Part shown: positions 41,291-50,585 of the stretch, piece after piece
Layout of the letters: every line of letters starts with the position of its first letter
How positions within the stretch are numbered: position 1 is the stretch's first letter
The notes under the pieces: model-generated
What the model was told of the DNA's origin: nothing
Seen by the model: only the letters and a program-made list of their open reading frames with translations
Database searches by the model: none
Assembly (NCBI RefSeq): GCF_027531545.1
Contig: NZ_JAPZSC010000006.1
Span: 62,001 to 126,000, forward strand
Source: Silanimonas sp.
Lineage (GTDB): Bacteria > Pseudomonadota > Gammaproteobacteria > Xanthomonadales > Xanthomonadaceae
Direction of reading: 5' to 3'
DNA length: 64,000 nt
Program-made: the position numbers and the translations under genes

Positions 41291-42316
41291 GTGAGTCCGC
41301 TGTTCGAGGCCTTGCTGATGGCATGGCCGCGGCTGTTGCTGGTGGCCGCCGTCGCTTTCGTGGTGGCCGAGGCTTGGCGTCGGCTGGCCCTTCGGCGGGG
41401 CGTGCTCGATGTGCCCGGACATCGCAGCAGCCATGCCGTCGCCACGCCGCGGGGCGCGGGCATCGGCATCGCGACCGCTTTCGCGTTGGCCGTGGTGCTC
41501 TGGGCGCCCCTAGGTACGGCGCGCGATGCGGTGTTGCTCGGCGGCTTGATGGCGGCGGCGGTGGGGCTGGTCGATGACCTTCGCCCGCTGCGGGCGTCGT
41601 GGAAGTTCGCTGGCCAGACCCTCGCGGCGCTTCCCGTCGCGATCGCGCTGCCACTGGCTCCGGAAGGGCTGCCCGTTGTCCTGCCGCCCGTCGTTGCGAC
41701 GGCGGCGGGCGTGGCCGTCGTGCTGTTGTTCGTGAACGCTTGGAACTTCATGGACGGCATCGACGGCATCGCCGCATGGGCCGCCGTGGCGGTTTGCACC
41801 AGCGTCCTCGCCGTCGCGATCAGCAGCGGTGCGGCGCTCGTCGCCCCCGTCGCGATGGGTCTGCTCGCCGCCTGCCTCGGCTTCCTGCCGCTGAATTTCC
41901 CGAAGGCTCGGGCCTTCATGGGGGACTGTGGCAGCCATGCCCTCGGCTTCGGCTTGGCGGTGCTGGTGCTGGCCTCGCCCCGTTTGGAAATCGCCGGGGT
42001 GGCGCTGGTGGCGAGTGCGGCCTTCCTCGTGGATGTGCTCGGCACCCTCGTGCTGCGCGCCCGCGATGGTGAACGATTGGCGTCCGCCCACCGCCGGCAC
42101 CTCTATCAGCTCGTCACGCGCAGCGGTTACAGTCACGCCCGCGTGACGATGGCGTACGCGGCATGGATGCTGGCGAGTGGGGTAGGGATGGTCATGGCCC
42201 AGCAGGCAGGACTCGAAGCCATCGCCGCGGCGCTGGTTTTCTTCTCCACGGTTTCCGCGTGGTGGTGGCTGCAACGACACTTCACATCGCATCTCAAGGA
42301 GCGTGGCCAGTGGTGA
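41291..42316 (+). CDS. WecA/MraY-family undecaprenyl-phosphate sugar-1-phosphate transferase
   Basis: 341 residues from a GTG with GAGGGGA just upstream. About ten membrane segments. Family motifs are present: HRSSHAVATPRGAG, the VDDLRPLRASWKFAGQ cytoplasmic loop, NAWNFMDGIDGIAAW, GDCGSHALGFGLAV and AHRRHLYQ. Members transfer GlcNAc-1-P or a similar sugar to undecaprenyl phosphate to begin O-antigen or capsule repeat units. This is a second initiating enzyme beside the WcaJ-like protein at 2483, probably for LPS. Overlaps the next gene by 7 bases. Confidence 0.88.
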   Translation: MSPLFEALLMAWPRLLLVAAVAFVVAEAWRRLALRRGVLDVPGHRSSHAVATPRGAGIGIATAFALAVVLWAPLGTARDAVLLGGLMAAAVGLVDDLRPLRASWKFAGQTLAALPVAIALPLAPEGLPVVLPPVVATAAGVAVVLLFVNAWNFMDGIDGIAAWAAVAVCTSVLAVAISSGAALVAPVAMGLLAACLGFLPLNFPKARAFMGDCGSHALGFGLAVLVLASPRLEIAGVALVASAAFLVDVLGTLVLRARDGERLASAHRRHLYQLVTRSGYSHARVTMAYAAWMLASGVGMVMAQQAGLEAIAAALVFFSTVSAWWWLQRHFTSHLKERGQW

Positions 42317-44217
42317 GTTCCCCCCGTCCACCCCGCTTCCCGATCAGCCGTGTCCTCGTGGTGTTGCACGACGTGCTCATGGTCGTGCTGGCGTGGCAGG
42401 CGCTGATCGCCCTGCGTTACGCGTCCATCGGCTCCAGCGTGCCGATGCACGGGTTCCTTGTCGAAACCGCCATCGTGGTCGCCGTGCAGCTGACGGTGTT
42501 CTGGCGCATGGGGCTGTATCGGGGACTGTGGCGGTTCGCCAGCCTGCCGGACCTGAAGAACATCCTGTTCAGCACCATGCTCGGTGGCCTGCTCGTCGCC
42601 ATCCTGCTGTTCCTGTTCCGGGATCGGGCGGAAGGCGTGCCGCGCGTGGCGCTGGTGCTCTACCCGGTGGCCTTGGCCGTCCTTTTGGGGGCGCCGAGGC
42701 TGCTCTACCGAGCCTGGAAGGACGGCCAGGCGCTGCGCGCCGCGGCGGGACAGCGCGAACGCCTGCTGATCCTCGGTGCCGGCCCGACGGCGGAAAGCCT
42801 CGCACGCGACCTCCAGCGCAGCGACCGCTACCAGGTGGTCGGCTTCCTCGCCGACGATGGCAGCATCCAGGGCGCCAAGATCTACGGTTTGCCGGTGCTG
42901 GGCCGCATCAAGGACCTCGCGCATATCGCGGAGGAAGCGGCGGTCACGCACGTCGCGATCGCCCTGCCGGGTGACCAGAGCGAGCAGCTGGGCCGCATCG
43001 CGGCGCAGTGCGAGCGACTGAAGCTGCGCTTCAGCCGCATGCCCGCCCCGGAGGAAGTGCTTCAGGACCAGTGGATGCACGGCGCCCTGAAGGATGTCGC
43101 CATCGAGGATCTCCTCGGTCGTGATCCGGTGCTGCCGGACTGGGCCGCGATCCGCGAAACCCTCGCCGGTCGCTCGGTGCTGATCACCGGCGCGGGCGGG
43201 TCGATCGGTTCGGAGCTCGCGCGCCAGTGCGCCAATGTCGGCGTCGGCCAACTGGTTCTGGTGGAGCGCTCGGAGCTGGCGCTGCATGAGCTGCAGTTCG
43301 ACCTGCGTGCCCGCTTCCCCCGGTTGCAGGCGGAGTACGTGCTCGGCGACTGCGGCGACGAGGCGCTGATGCGCCGACTCGTCGAGCAGTGGCGCCCCGA
43401 TGAGTTGTTCCATGCCGCCGCCTACAAGCACGTTCCGCTGCTCGAAGCGCAGCCGCGCGAGGCGGTGCGCAACAACTTGTTCGCGACCGAAGTGGTGGCG
43501 AGGACGGCCGTCGCCGGCGCGGTGAAGACCCTCGTGCTCATCTCGACCGACAAGGCCGTCAACGCCATCAACATGCTGGGTGCCAGCAAGCGCCTCGCGG
43601 AGCTGGCCTGCCTCGCGCGCTGTGAAGGCTCCTCGACGCGGCTAGTCACCGTGCGCTTCGGCAACGTGCTCGATTCGGCAGGCAGCGTCGTGCCTCTGTT
43701 CCGCGAGCAGATCCGTCGCGGCGGGCCGGTGACGGTCACGCACCCGGACGTCACTCGCTATTTCATGACGATTCCCGAGGCCTGCCAGCTGATCCTGCAG
43801 GCCACGACCCTGCGCGAGGCCTCGGGCATCTTCACCCTCGATATGGGCCGTCCGGTGCTGATCCGCGTGCTCGCCGAACAGATGATCCGGCTGGCCGGCT
43901 TCGCGCCGTACCGAGACATCGACATCAGCTACTCCGGCCTGCGTCCCGGCGAAAAACTCCACGAGGAGTTGTTCCACGCCGACGAGAGTTACTCGCAGAC
44001 CGTGCATCCGAAGATTTTCCTGGCCGAACCACGGCCCGTCGACCTCGCCGAGGTGGACGCTACCCTGAAGGCGCTGCGCCAAGCCGTGCAGCGCGACGAC
44101 GACAGTGAGATCCGACGCGTGATTGCCGAAGCCATCCCCGAATTCGCCGCCACGGCCGCGAGCCGTATCACCGGGCCGTTCCGCCCGCAGGTCATCCGCG
44201 GCGGCCGCACGCCATGA
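42310..44217 (+). CDS. WbpM/CapD-family nucleotide-sugar 4,6-dehydratase
   Basis: 635 residues from the GTG at 42310, eight bases after AAGGAG; a GTG at 42313 is an alternative. Four membrane segments in the first 140 residues, then a nucleotide-binding region (RLLILGAGPTAESLARDL) and the catalytic dehydratase domain with VLITGAGGSIGSELARQC. Typical WbpM markers follow: AAYKHVPLLEAQP, LISTDKAVNAINMLGASKRLAELA and a TRYFMTIPEACQLILQA region. Makes UDP-4-keto-6-deoxy-GlcNAc-type intermediates for O-antigen or other glycans. Overlaps galU by four bases. Confidence 0.92.
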   Translation: MVSSPRPPRFPISRVLVVLHDVLMVVLAWQALIALRYASIGSSVPMHGFLVETAIVVAVQLTVFWRMGLYRGLWRFASLPDLKNILFSTMLGGLLVAILLFLFRDRAEGVPRVALVLYPVALAVLLGAPRLLYRAWKDGQALRAAAGQRERLLILGAGPTAESLARDLQRSDRYQVVGFLADDGSIQGAKIYGLPVLGRIKDLAHIAEEAAVTHVAIALPGDQSEQLGRIAAQCERLKLRFSRMPAPEEVLQDQWMHGALKDVAIEDLLGRDPVLPDWAAIRETLAGRSVLITGAGGSIGSELARQCANVGVGQLVLVERSELALHELQFDLRARFPRLQAEYVLGDCGDEALMRRLVEQWRPDELFHAAAYKHVPLLEAQPREAVRNNLFATEVVARTAVAGAVKTLVLISTDKAVNAINMLGASKRLAELACLARCEGSSTRLVTVRFGNVLDSAGSVVPLFREQIRRGGPVTVTHPDVTRYFMTIPEACQLILQATTLREASGIFTLDMGRPVLIRVLAEQMIRLAGFAPYRDIDISYSGLRPGEKLHEELFHADESYSQTVHPKIFLAEPRPVDLAEVDATLKALRQAVQRDDDSEIRRVIAEAIPEFAATAASRITGPFRPQVIRGGRTP

Positions 44218-45095
44218 GTGCGCGCGTCCGTTGTGCGGTCTTCCCCGTCGCCGGTCTCGGCACGCGTTTCCTTCCCGCCACCAAGACTGTGCCGAAGGAG
44301 ATGCTCCCGGTCGTCGATCGGCCGCTGATCCAGTACGCCGTCGACGAGGCCATCGAAGCCGGCTGCGACACGCTCGTCTTCGTGACGAACCGCTACAAGC
44401 ACTCTGTCGCTGACTACTTCGACAAGGCCTACGAGCTCGAGCAGAAGCTCGAGCGCGCGGGGAAGTCCGAACTGCTCGCGTCGATCCGCGACGTGTTGCC
44501 GCGCCATGTTCGGGCGGTGTTCGTGACCCAGGCGGAAGCCCTTGGCCTCGGCCATGCGGTGCTCTGTGCCCGACCGGTGGTCGGCGACCAGCCGTTCGCG
44601 GTGCTGCTGCCGGACGACCTGATCTGGAGCCGGGGTGCCGGCGCGACCCGCCAACTTGTCGAACTTGCGACGCAGCAACAGGCGAGCGTGATCGCGGTGC
44701 AGGACGTCCCGATCGAACAAACGCGCAGCTACGGCATCGTCGCGACGCGTGATTTCACCGGAAGCCACGGCGAAATCAGCGCCATCGTCGAGAAGCCGCG
44801 GCCCGAGGAGGCGCCCAGCACCCTCGCGGTGGTGGGGCGCTACGTCCTCCAGCCGGAAATCTTCGATCTGCTGGAGTCGACCAAACCGGGCGCTGGCGGG
44901 GAAATCCAGCTCACCGACGGCATCGCGGCCCTGCTCAAGGCGCACAAGACGCTGGCCTATCGTTTCGAAGGCCGTCGCTTCGACTGCGGTAGCCGCATCG
45001 GCCTGATCGAAGCGACCCTTCAGTACGCGCTCGAAGACGCCGACCTCCGCGATGCGGCGAAGGCGCTGATGCGTCAGGCCTTGGCCAAGGGCTGA
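44214..45095 (+). CDS. galU: UTP-glucose-1-phosphate uridylyltransferase
   Basis: 293 residues. VAGLGTRFLPATKTVPKEMLPVVDRPLIQYAVDEAIEAG is the diagnostic nucleotide-binding and active-site start. FVTQAEALGLGHAVLCARPVVGDQPFAVLLPDDL and VEKPRPEEAPSTLAVVGRY follow. Makes UDP-glucose, the precursor of both the dehydrogenase substrate and several glycan donors, so it links regions 1 and 4. Converges with the small membrane protein gene with a nine-base gap. Confidence 0.96.
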   Translation: MSARVRCAVFPVAGLGTRFLPATKTVPKEMLPVVDRPLIQYAVDEAIEAGCDTLVFVTNRYKHSVADYFDKAYELEQKLERAGKSELLASIRDVLPRHVRAVFVTQAEALGLGHAVLCARPVVGDQPFAVLLPDDLIWSRGAGATRQLVELATQQQASVIAVQDVPIEQTRSYGIVATRDFTGSHGEISAIVEKPRPEEAPSTLAVVGRYVLQPEIFDLLESTKPGAGGEIQLTDGIAALLKAHKTLAYRFEGRRFDCGSRIGLIEATLQYALEDADLRDAAKALMRQALAKG

Positions 45096-45104
45096 CGGCG
45101 CGAC

Positions 45105-45500
45105 TCAGCCGAGAGCCGCGGCAAGCGCCGCGATGGCCGCGGCGCCGGACACCACGGCGCCGGCGTGCAGGCGCGTTGTGTACCGCTGGATCTCGAGGTC
45201 CCCGATGGCGCGCGGAGCCGGCCATCGGCCCGAGGGGGGCCATTGGCGCGTCTCGCGCGTGCGCCTCGCGATCCACGCCAGTAGCGCTGCCAGCAAGGCC
45301 GCGATCATCGCGGCGAGGCCCTGGAGCATCGCCACGAAGTCCGCCATCGCCTCGAGGGACGCTTCAGGGCTCAAGCGCCCCGCCAGCACGCGGTCCTCGA
45401 ACACCCATCGCAGGCCCCACATCAGGCCGACCACCACGCAGGCGCCGGCGAGTGCGACGAGGATCATGCGGGTCCGGTCCGGTGGGCTTGATGGCGACAT
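45105..45500 (-). CDS. Small membrane protein of unknown function
   Basis: 131 residues with two hydrophobic segments (MILVALAGACVVVGLMWGLRWVF and LQGLAAMIAALLAALLAWIA) and a third, C-terminal, Ala-rich segment (GAVVSGAAAIAALAAALG). The cytoplasmic-looking linker is Arg-rich (RRTRETRQWPPSGRWPAPR). I do not recognise the family. It diverges from the flavoprotein gene at 45559 with 58 bases between starts. Confidence 0.5.
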   Translation of the reverse strand: MSPSSPPDRTRMILVALAGACVVVGLMWGLRWVFEDRVLAGRLSPEASLEAMADFVAMLQGLAAMIAALLAALLAWIARRTRETRQWPPSGRWPAPRAIGDLEIQRYTTRLHAGAVVSGAAAIAALAAALG

Positions 45501-45558
45501 CGTCGGCGGGAAAGATGCAGGGGAGCCCTGATGCTATCGCCTCCCGCGCTACCCGCCC

Positions 45559-46863
45559 ATGCTTGAACGCACCGCCACCGACTACTACCGCTCGACCGCC
45601 GGGCCCGGCTTGGAGGCCGCGCCGCTCCGCGGCGCCACGGAAGCGCGCGTCTGCATCATCGGCGGCGGATACGCTGGGCTGAACACCGCGCTCGGGTTGG
45701 TGGAGCGCGGCGTCACCGACGTCGTCGTGCTCGAAGCCGAGGCGGTCGGCTACGGCGCCTCCGGGCGCAACGGCGGTTTCGTCTTCGCGGGCTATTCGCG
45801 TGGCGAAGCCGCCCTGCTCGCTGATCTCGGCCCCGAGGCGGCACGGGCGGCGTACCGGCGGACCCAGGATGCCGTCGCCCTCGTACGTTCCCGCACCGAG
45901 CGTTACGCCATCGACTGCGACCGGATCGACGGTGGCGTGCTGTGGGCGAACTGGTTCCGCGACGGCGACGTGCTGGAGCGTCGCCGCCGCCTGCTGGAGA
46001 CGCATTTCGACACGCACTGGCAGCCGGTGGACCGCGCGCGACTGCGGCGGCAGGTGAAGAGCGAGCGCTACAGCGCGGCCCTGTTCGAGCCCCAAGCCTT
46101 TCACTTCCACCCGCTCAAGTACGCGCGGGGTTTGGCCGGAACGCTCCGTCATCTCGGTGCGGCGGTCCATGACGCCACCCCGGCAATCGGCCTTCGAAGC
46201 AAGGGCAGCGGTTGGCGCGTGGAGACGCCGGACGGTTCGGTGGATGCCGAGCATGTGGTGCTGGCTTGTGGCGGCTACCTCGCTGGGCTGGTCCCCAAGG
46301 TCGATGCCTCGGTGCTGCCCATCGCGACCTACGTGATCGTGACCGAACCCTTGGGGCCGCGTGCCGCGGAAGTGCTCGAGACGCAGGCCGCCGTCTACGA
46401 CACGCGATTCGCCTTCGACTACTACCGTCTGCTCCCGGACACGCGCCTGCTGTGGGGTGGGCGCATCTCGGTGCGCGATCGCGAGGCGATGGAGGTCGAA
46501 CGCCTGTTGCGACGCGACGTGCTGCGCGTGTTTCCCCAGCTCGACGGCGTGCGCATCGATCATGCCTGGTCCGGCCTGATGAGCTACGCCCGCCACGAGA
46601 TGCCGCAGATTGGCCGACTCGATGCGGGGCTGTGGCACGCGCAGGCCTTCGGTGGGCACGGCGTGGCCCCGACCACGGTCGCGGGCGAGGTGTTGGCTTC
46701 GGCGATCGCTGAGGGCGATCCCACGTGGCAGGCCTATGCGCCCTACGGCCTCGCCTCCGCGATGAAGCCCTGGGGCTTCGCCGGCGCACAGGCTACCTAC
46801 TGGTGGCTGCAGGCCAAGGACGCGTGGAAGGACTGGCGCGAGGGTAGGGCAGCGCGCCCTTGA
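45559..46863 (+). CDS. FAD-dependent amine/glutamylpolyamine oxidase-like protein
   Basis: 434 residues. N-terminal FAD-binding motif CIIGGGYAGLNTALGL with GGGYAG at 35-40, then GYGASGRNGGFVFAGY, the DAO-fold signature that resembles gamma-glutamylputrescine oxidase (PuuB) and related amine oxidases. Later RLLWGGRISVRDR and QAFGGHGVAPTTVAGEVLASAI are typical of the same group. No polyamine genes are adjacent, so the substrate stays open. Followed by a strong terminator. Confidence 0.8.
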   Translation: MLERTATDYYRSTAGPGLEAAPLRGATEARVCIIGGGYAGLNTALGLVERGVTDVVVLEAEAVGYGASGRNGGFVFAGYSRGEAALLADLGPEAARAAYRRTQDAVALVRSRTERYAIDCDRIDGGVLWANWFRDGDVLERRRRLLETHFDTHWQPVDRARLRRQVKSERYSAALFEPQAFHFHPLKYARGLAGTLRHLGAAVHDATPAIGLRSKGSGWRVETPDGSVDAEHVVLACGGYLAGLVPKVDASVLPIATYVIVTEPLGPRAAEVLETQAAVYDTRFAFDYYRLLPDTRLLWGGRISVRDREAMEVERLLRRDVLRVFPQLDGVRIDHAWSGLMSYARHEMPQIGRLDAGLWHAQAFGGHGVAPTTVAGEVLASAIAEGDPTWQAYAPYGLASAMKPWGFAGAQATYWWLQAKDAWKDWREGRAARP

Positions 46864-46868
46864 ACGAG

Positions 46869-46899
46869 AAAGGCCCGGCGATGCCGGGCCTTTTCGTTT
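46869..46899. terminator. Intrinsic terminator between convergent genes
   Basis: Stem AAAGGCCCGGC/GCCGGGCCTTT (46869-46879 with 46883-46893), loop GAT, followed by TTTTCGTTT. Just after the flavoprotein stop and before the fadA-type stop; A/T flanks suggest it works on both strands. Confidence 0.9.
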
Positions 46900-46914
46900 C
46901 GGATCAGCTCGGGG

Positions 46915-48111
46915 TCAGAGCGCTTCGAAGATGCCCGCCGCGCCCATGCCGGTGCCGATGCACATCGTCACCATGCCGTACTTCTGCTTGCGGCGACGCA
47001 GGCCGTGCACGATCGTCGCGGTGCGGATCGCACCGGTCGCGCCCAGCGGATGGCCCAGCGCGATCGCACCGCCCAGCGGATTGATCTTCGAGGGGTCGAG
47101 GCCGCAGGTGCGGGTGACGGCCAGCGCCTGCGCGGCGAAGGCTTCGTTGAGCTCGATCCAGTCGAGCTGGTCCTGCGTGAGGCCGGCCTGCTTCAGCGCC
47201 TTCGGGATCGCCTCGATCGGGCCGATGCCCATCACTTCCGGGCGCACGCCGGCGACCGAGAAGCTGACGAAGCGGGCGAGCGGGGTCAGGCCGTACTGCT
47301 TGATGGCCTTCTCCGAGGCCAGCAGCACCGCGCCGGCGCCGTCACTCATCTGCGAGCTGTTGCCCGCCGTCACCGAGCCACCCATGCGGAACACCGGTTT
47401 GAGCTTGGCGAGGCCCTCGACCGAGGTGTCGGCGCGCGGGCCTTCATCGGTGTCGACGGACTTCTCGATCAGCTTGACCGTGTTGCCGCCCAGCACCGGC
47501 ACGCGGGCGCGCACGGCGTAGGGCGAGATCTCGGCCTTGAACTCGCCGGCGGCGATAGCGGCGAGCGCGCGACGGTGTGATTCGGCGGCGAAGGCGTCCT
47601 GGTCGTCGCGGCTGACCTTCCACTCCTCGGCGACCTTCTCGGCGGTGATGCCCATGCCGTAGGCGATGGCGACGTGCTCGTTGTCGAACACGCTCGGGGC
47701 CATGGCGACCTTGTTGCCCATCATCGGCACCATGCTCATCGACTCGGTGCCGCCGGCCAGCATCAGGTCGGCGTTGCCGAGGCGGATCTGGTCGGCCGCC
47801 AGCGCCACGGCCTGGAGGCCGGAGGAGCAGAAGCGGTTGATGGTCTGCGCGGCGATGGTGTTCGGCAGGCCGGCCAGCAGCACGCCGATGCGCGCCACGT
47901 TCATGCCCTGCTCGCCCTCGGGCATGGCGCAACCGATGATCGCGTCGTCGATCTGCGAGAGGTCGATGCCCGGGGCCTGCGCCACGACGCTCTTCAGCAC
48001 GTGGGCCAGCAGGTCGTCGGGGCGGGTGTTGCGGAAGAAGCCGCGCGGGGCCTTGCCGACCGGGGTGCGGGTGGCGGCGACGATGTAGGCGTCTTGAACT
48101 TGCTTGCTCAT
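46915..48111 (-). CDS. fadA: Acetyl-CoA C-acyltransferase (beta-oxidation thiolase)
   Basis: 398 residues from MSKQVQDAYI. The nucleophile is Cys95 in NRFCSSGLQAV, and the C-terminal Cys384 lies in CIGTGMGAAG with GHPLGATGAI before it, the full set of thiolase catalytic residues. Sequence style (MPEGEQGMNVARI, RITAEKVAEEWKVSR) is of the FadA/FadI oxidation thiolases. Cleaves 3-ketoacyl-CoA with CoA. Follows the fadB-type gene by 54 bases on the minus strand with a hairpin in the gap. Confidence 0.93.
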   Translation of the reverse strand: MSKQVQDAYIVAATRTPVGKAPRGFFRNTRPDDLLAHVLKSVVAQAPGIDLSQIDDAIIGCAMPEGEQGMNVARIGVLLAGLPNTIAAQTINRFCSSGLQAVALAADQIRLGNADLMLAGGTESMSMVPMMGNKVAMAPSVFDNEHVAIAYGMGITAEKVAEEWKVSRDDQDAFAAESHRRALAAIAAGEFKAEISPYAVRARVPVLGGNTVKLIEKSVDTDEGPRADTSVEGLAKLKPVFRMGGSVTAGNSSQMSDGAGAVLLASEKAIKQYGLTPLARFVSFSVAGVRPEVMGIGPIEAIPKALKQAGLTQDQLDWIELNEAFAAQALAVTRTCGLDPSKINPLGGAIALGHPLGATGAIRTATIVHGLRRRKQKYGMVTMCIGTGMGAAGIFEAL

Positions 48112-48135
48112 GGAGGAAACTCCGAAGTCGGGCGC

Positions 48136-48157
48136 GCCGGCGGCCTTGGCCGCCGGC
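48136..48157 (-). promoter_or_regulatory. Intercistronic hairpin between fadB and fadA genes
   Basis: Perfect nine-base stem GCCGGCGGC/GCCGCCGGC with a CTTG loop (48136-48144 with 48149-48157). No U-run. Likely shields the upstream message or tunes fadA expression. Confidence 0.5.
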
Positions 48158-48165
48158 ACAAAGGG

Positions 48166-50535
48166 TCAATTCCGCAGCGGCTTGCCGGTCTTCAGCATGT
48201 GCGCGATGCGCTCCTGCGTCTTCGGCATCTGGGCGAGCGCGACGAAGTGCTCGCGCTCAAGGCGGATCAGCCAGTCCTCGTCCACGGTCGCACCGCGGTC
48301 GATCTCGCCACCGGAGAGAACGGTCGCGATGCGCGTGGCGATCTCCATGTCGTGCGGGCTGATCATCCGGCCCTCGAGCATGTTCACCAGCATCATCTTG
48401 AAGGTGGCGATGCCGACATCGCCGGCCGCGGTGATCGTGCGGTTCGGCAGCGGCGGGCGGTAGCCGGATTCGGCCATGCCCAGCGCGGTCTGGCGTGCCA
48501 CGTGCAGCAGCTCGTGCTCGTGGAAGACGACGATGTCGTTGTCGCGCAGCAGGCCGAGTTCCTTCGCTTCAAGGGCGGAGGCCGAGACCTTGCCCATCGC
48601 GACGGCTTCGAACAGCGGCTTCAGCTCGGCGAACACGTCGCCGTTCTTCGCCTTGGCCGAGGCACGGCCGGCGAACTCCTTCAGGCCGCCACCCGCGGGC
48701 AGCAGGCCGACGCCGGCTTCGACGAGGCCGATGTAGCTCTCGAGGTGGGCCACGGTACGAGCCGAATGCATCTGGAACTCGCAGCCGCCGCCGAGCGCGA
48801 GGCCGCGAACGGCCGCGACCACCGGCACCAGCGAGTACTTGATGCGCTGGCTGGCCGCCTGGAAGGTGGCGACCATCGCATTGAACTCGTCCAGCTTGCC
48901 GGCCTGCAGGGCGCCCAGGGCGCCGGCCAGGTCGGCACCGGCCGAGAACGGTCCCTTCGGCTGCCAGATCACCATGCCGCGGAAGTCCTTCTCGGCGATG
49001 TCGATCGCCTGCAGGACGCCAGCCAGCACGCCGTCGCCGACGGTGTTCATCTTGGTCTTGAAGCTCAGCACCGCGATGCCGTCGCCGTCGGTCCACAGGC
49101 GCACGGCGTCGGTTTCGAACACCGTCGTGCCGGGGTTGGCCGAGGCCTCGCCGATGACGGTTTCCGGGAAGCGCTGGCGGCCATACACGGCCAGCGCCGA
49201 GCGGGGCAGGGCAGCGTTGCGGGCGGGGCTGAAGCTGCCGTCCTTGCCGTGCACGCCGGCGCGGCCGTCGGTCACCCAAGCCGGCAGCGGGGCCGTGCCC
49301 ATGGTCTTGCCGGCGGCGATTTCTTCGGCGATCCACGCGGCGACCTGCTGCCAGCCGGCGGCCTGCCAGGTCTCGAACGGGCCGAGGTTCCAGCCGTAGC
49401 CCCAGCGCATGGCGAAGTCGACGTCACGCGCGGTGTCGGCGATCGAGTGCAGGTGGAAGGCGGCGTAGTGGAACAGGTCGCGGAAGATCGACCAGAGGAA
49501 CTGCGCCTGCGAGTGCGAGTGCGCGCGCAGCTTGGCGAACTTCTCGGCCGGGTTCTTGATCTTCAGGATCTCGACCACTTCAGGATTCGCTTCCGCGCCA
49601 CTGGGGCGGAAATCCTGCTTGGCGAGATCGAGGACGAGGATGTCCTTGCCCTTCTTGGTGTAGAAGCCCGCGCCGGTTTTCTGGCCAAGCGCTCCCTTGG
49701 CGATCAATGCCTGCAGCCACGCAGGCGCGTTGAAATACGCGTGCCAGGGATCGTCCGGCAGGGTGTCGCGCATGGTCTTGATCACATGCGCCATCGTGTC
49801 GAGGCCGACCACGTCGCAGGTCCGGTAGGTCGCCGACTTCGGGCGGCCGATCAGCGGGCCGGTGACGGCGTCGACTTCGTCGAAGCCGAGGCCGAGGCGC
49901 TCGGTGTGGTGCATGCCGGCGAGGATCGAGAACACGCCGATGCGGTTGCCGATGAAGTTCGGCGTGTCCTTGGCGTAGACGACGCCCTTGCCGAGCGTGG
50001 TCGTGAGGAAGGTCTCGAGGCCTTCCAGCACGCCGGCCTCGGTGCCCTTGCACGGGATCAGCTCGGCGAGGTGCATGTAGCGCGGCGGGTTGAAGAAGTG
50101 CACGCCGCAGAAGCGCGGGCGCACCGCGGCCGGCATGGCGTCGGCGAGGCCGTTGATCGACAGGCCCGAGGTGTTCGACGCGACGATGGCATGCGGCGCC
50201 ACGTGCGGGGCGATCTTCTCGTAGAGGTCCTTCTTCCACTCCATCTTCTCGGCGATCGCTTCGATGATGAGGTCGCAGTCGGCGAGGAGCGCGAGGTGCT
50301 GCTCGTAGTTCGCCGGGATGATCGCGGCGGCCTTGCCCTTGGCGGCCAGCGGGGCCGGGGAGAGCTTGCCGAGGTTGGCGATGGCCTTCTGGACGATGCC
50401 GTTCTTGTCGCCTTCCTTGGCCGGAAGGTCGAAGAGCAGCGTGTCAACGTCGGCATTAACAAGATGAGCGGCGATCTGCGCGCCCATCACGCCGGCGCCG
50501 AGCACCGCCACTTTGCGGATACGAAGCTGGGACAT
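48166..50535 (-). CDS. fadB: 3-hydroxyacyl-CoA dehydrogenase / enoyl-CoA hydratase (FadN-order multifunctional protein)
   Basis: 789 residues. The N-terminal dehydrogenase comes first: KVAVLGAGVMGAQIAAHLVNA with GAGVMG at 13-18, then NTSGLSINGLADAMP and FCGVHFFNPPRYMHLAELI. The C-terminal third is the crotonase-fold hydratase (FKTKMNTVGDGVLAGVLQAIDIAEKDFRGMVIWQP, FSAGADLAGAL, VAAVRGLALGGGCEFQMHSARTVA). This order is the reverse of classic E. coli FadB and matches FadN-type proteins. Oxidises fatty acyl-CoA with FadA. Regulated by the TetR protein encoded upstream, as judged from dyads in the 121-base gap. Confidence 0.92.
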   Translation of the reverse strand: MSQLRIRKVAVLGAGVMGAQIAAHLVNADVDTLLFDLPAKEGDKNGIVQKAIANLGKLSPAPLAAKGKAAAIIPANYEQHLALLADCDLIIEAIAEKMEWKKDLYEKIAPHVAPHAIVASNTSGLSINGLADAMPAAVRPRFCGVHFFNPPRYMHLAELIPCKGTEAGVLEGLETFLTTTLGKGVVYAKDTPNFIGNRIGVFSILAGMHHTERLGLGFDEVDAVTGPLIGRPKSATYRTCDVVGLDTMAHVIKTMRDTLPDDPWHAYFNAPAWLQALIAKGALGQKTGAGFYTKKGKDILVLDLAKQDFRPSGAEANPEVVEILKIKNPAEKFAKLRAHSHSQAQFLWSIFRDLFHYAAFHLHSIADTARDVDFAMRWGYGWNLGPFETWQAAGWQQVAAWIAEEIAAGKTMGTAPLPAWVTDGRAGVHGKDGSFSPARNAALPRSALAVYGRQRFPETVIGEASANPGTTVFETDAVRLWTDGDGIAVLSFKTKMNTVGDGVLAGVLQAIDIAEKDFRGMVIWQPKGPFSAGADLAGALGALQAGKLDEFNAMVATFQAASQRIKYSLVPVVAAVRGLALGGGCEFQMHSARTVAHLESYIGLVEAGVGLLPAGGGLKEFAGRASAKAKNGDVFAELKPLFEAVAMGKVSASALEAKELGLLRDNDIVVFHEHELLHVARQTALGMAESGYRPPLPNRTITAAGDVGIATFKMMLVNMLEGRMISPHDMEIATRIATVLSGGEIDRGATVDEDWLIRLEREHFVALAQMPKTQERIAHMLKTGKPLRN

Positions 50536-50585
50536 GAGGAACTCCGGTGGGGAGGAGAACGGGAAAATCGTGTGGAACGCTGGAG

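Noticed and set aside
43600-43640. Loss of the catalytic Met/Tyr in the WbpM-like dehydratase (NMLGASK)
   Set aside because: Leu at this position is seen in other CapD-type proteins as I recall, so it is not a clear anomaly.
45096-45104. Terminator between galU and the small membrane protein gene
   Set aside because: Only nine bases separate the convergent stops and no hairpin with a T-run is visible.
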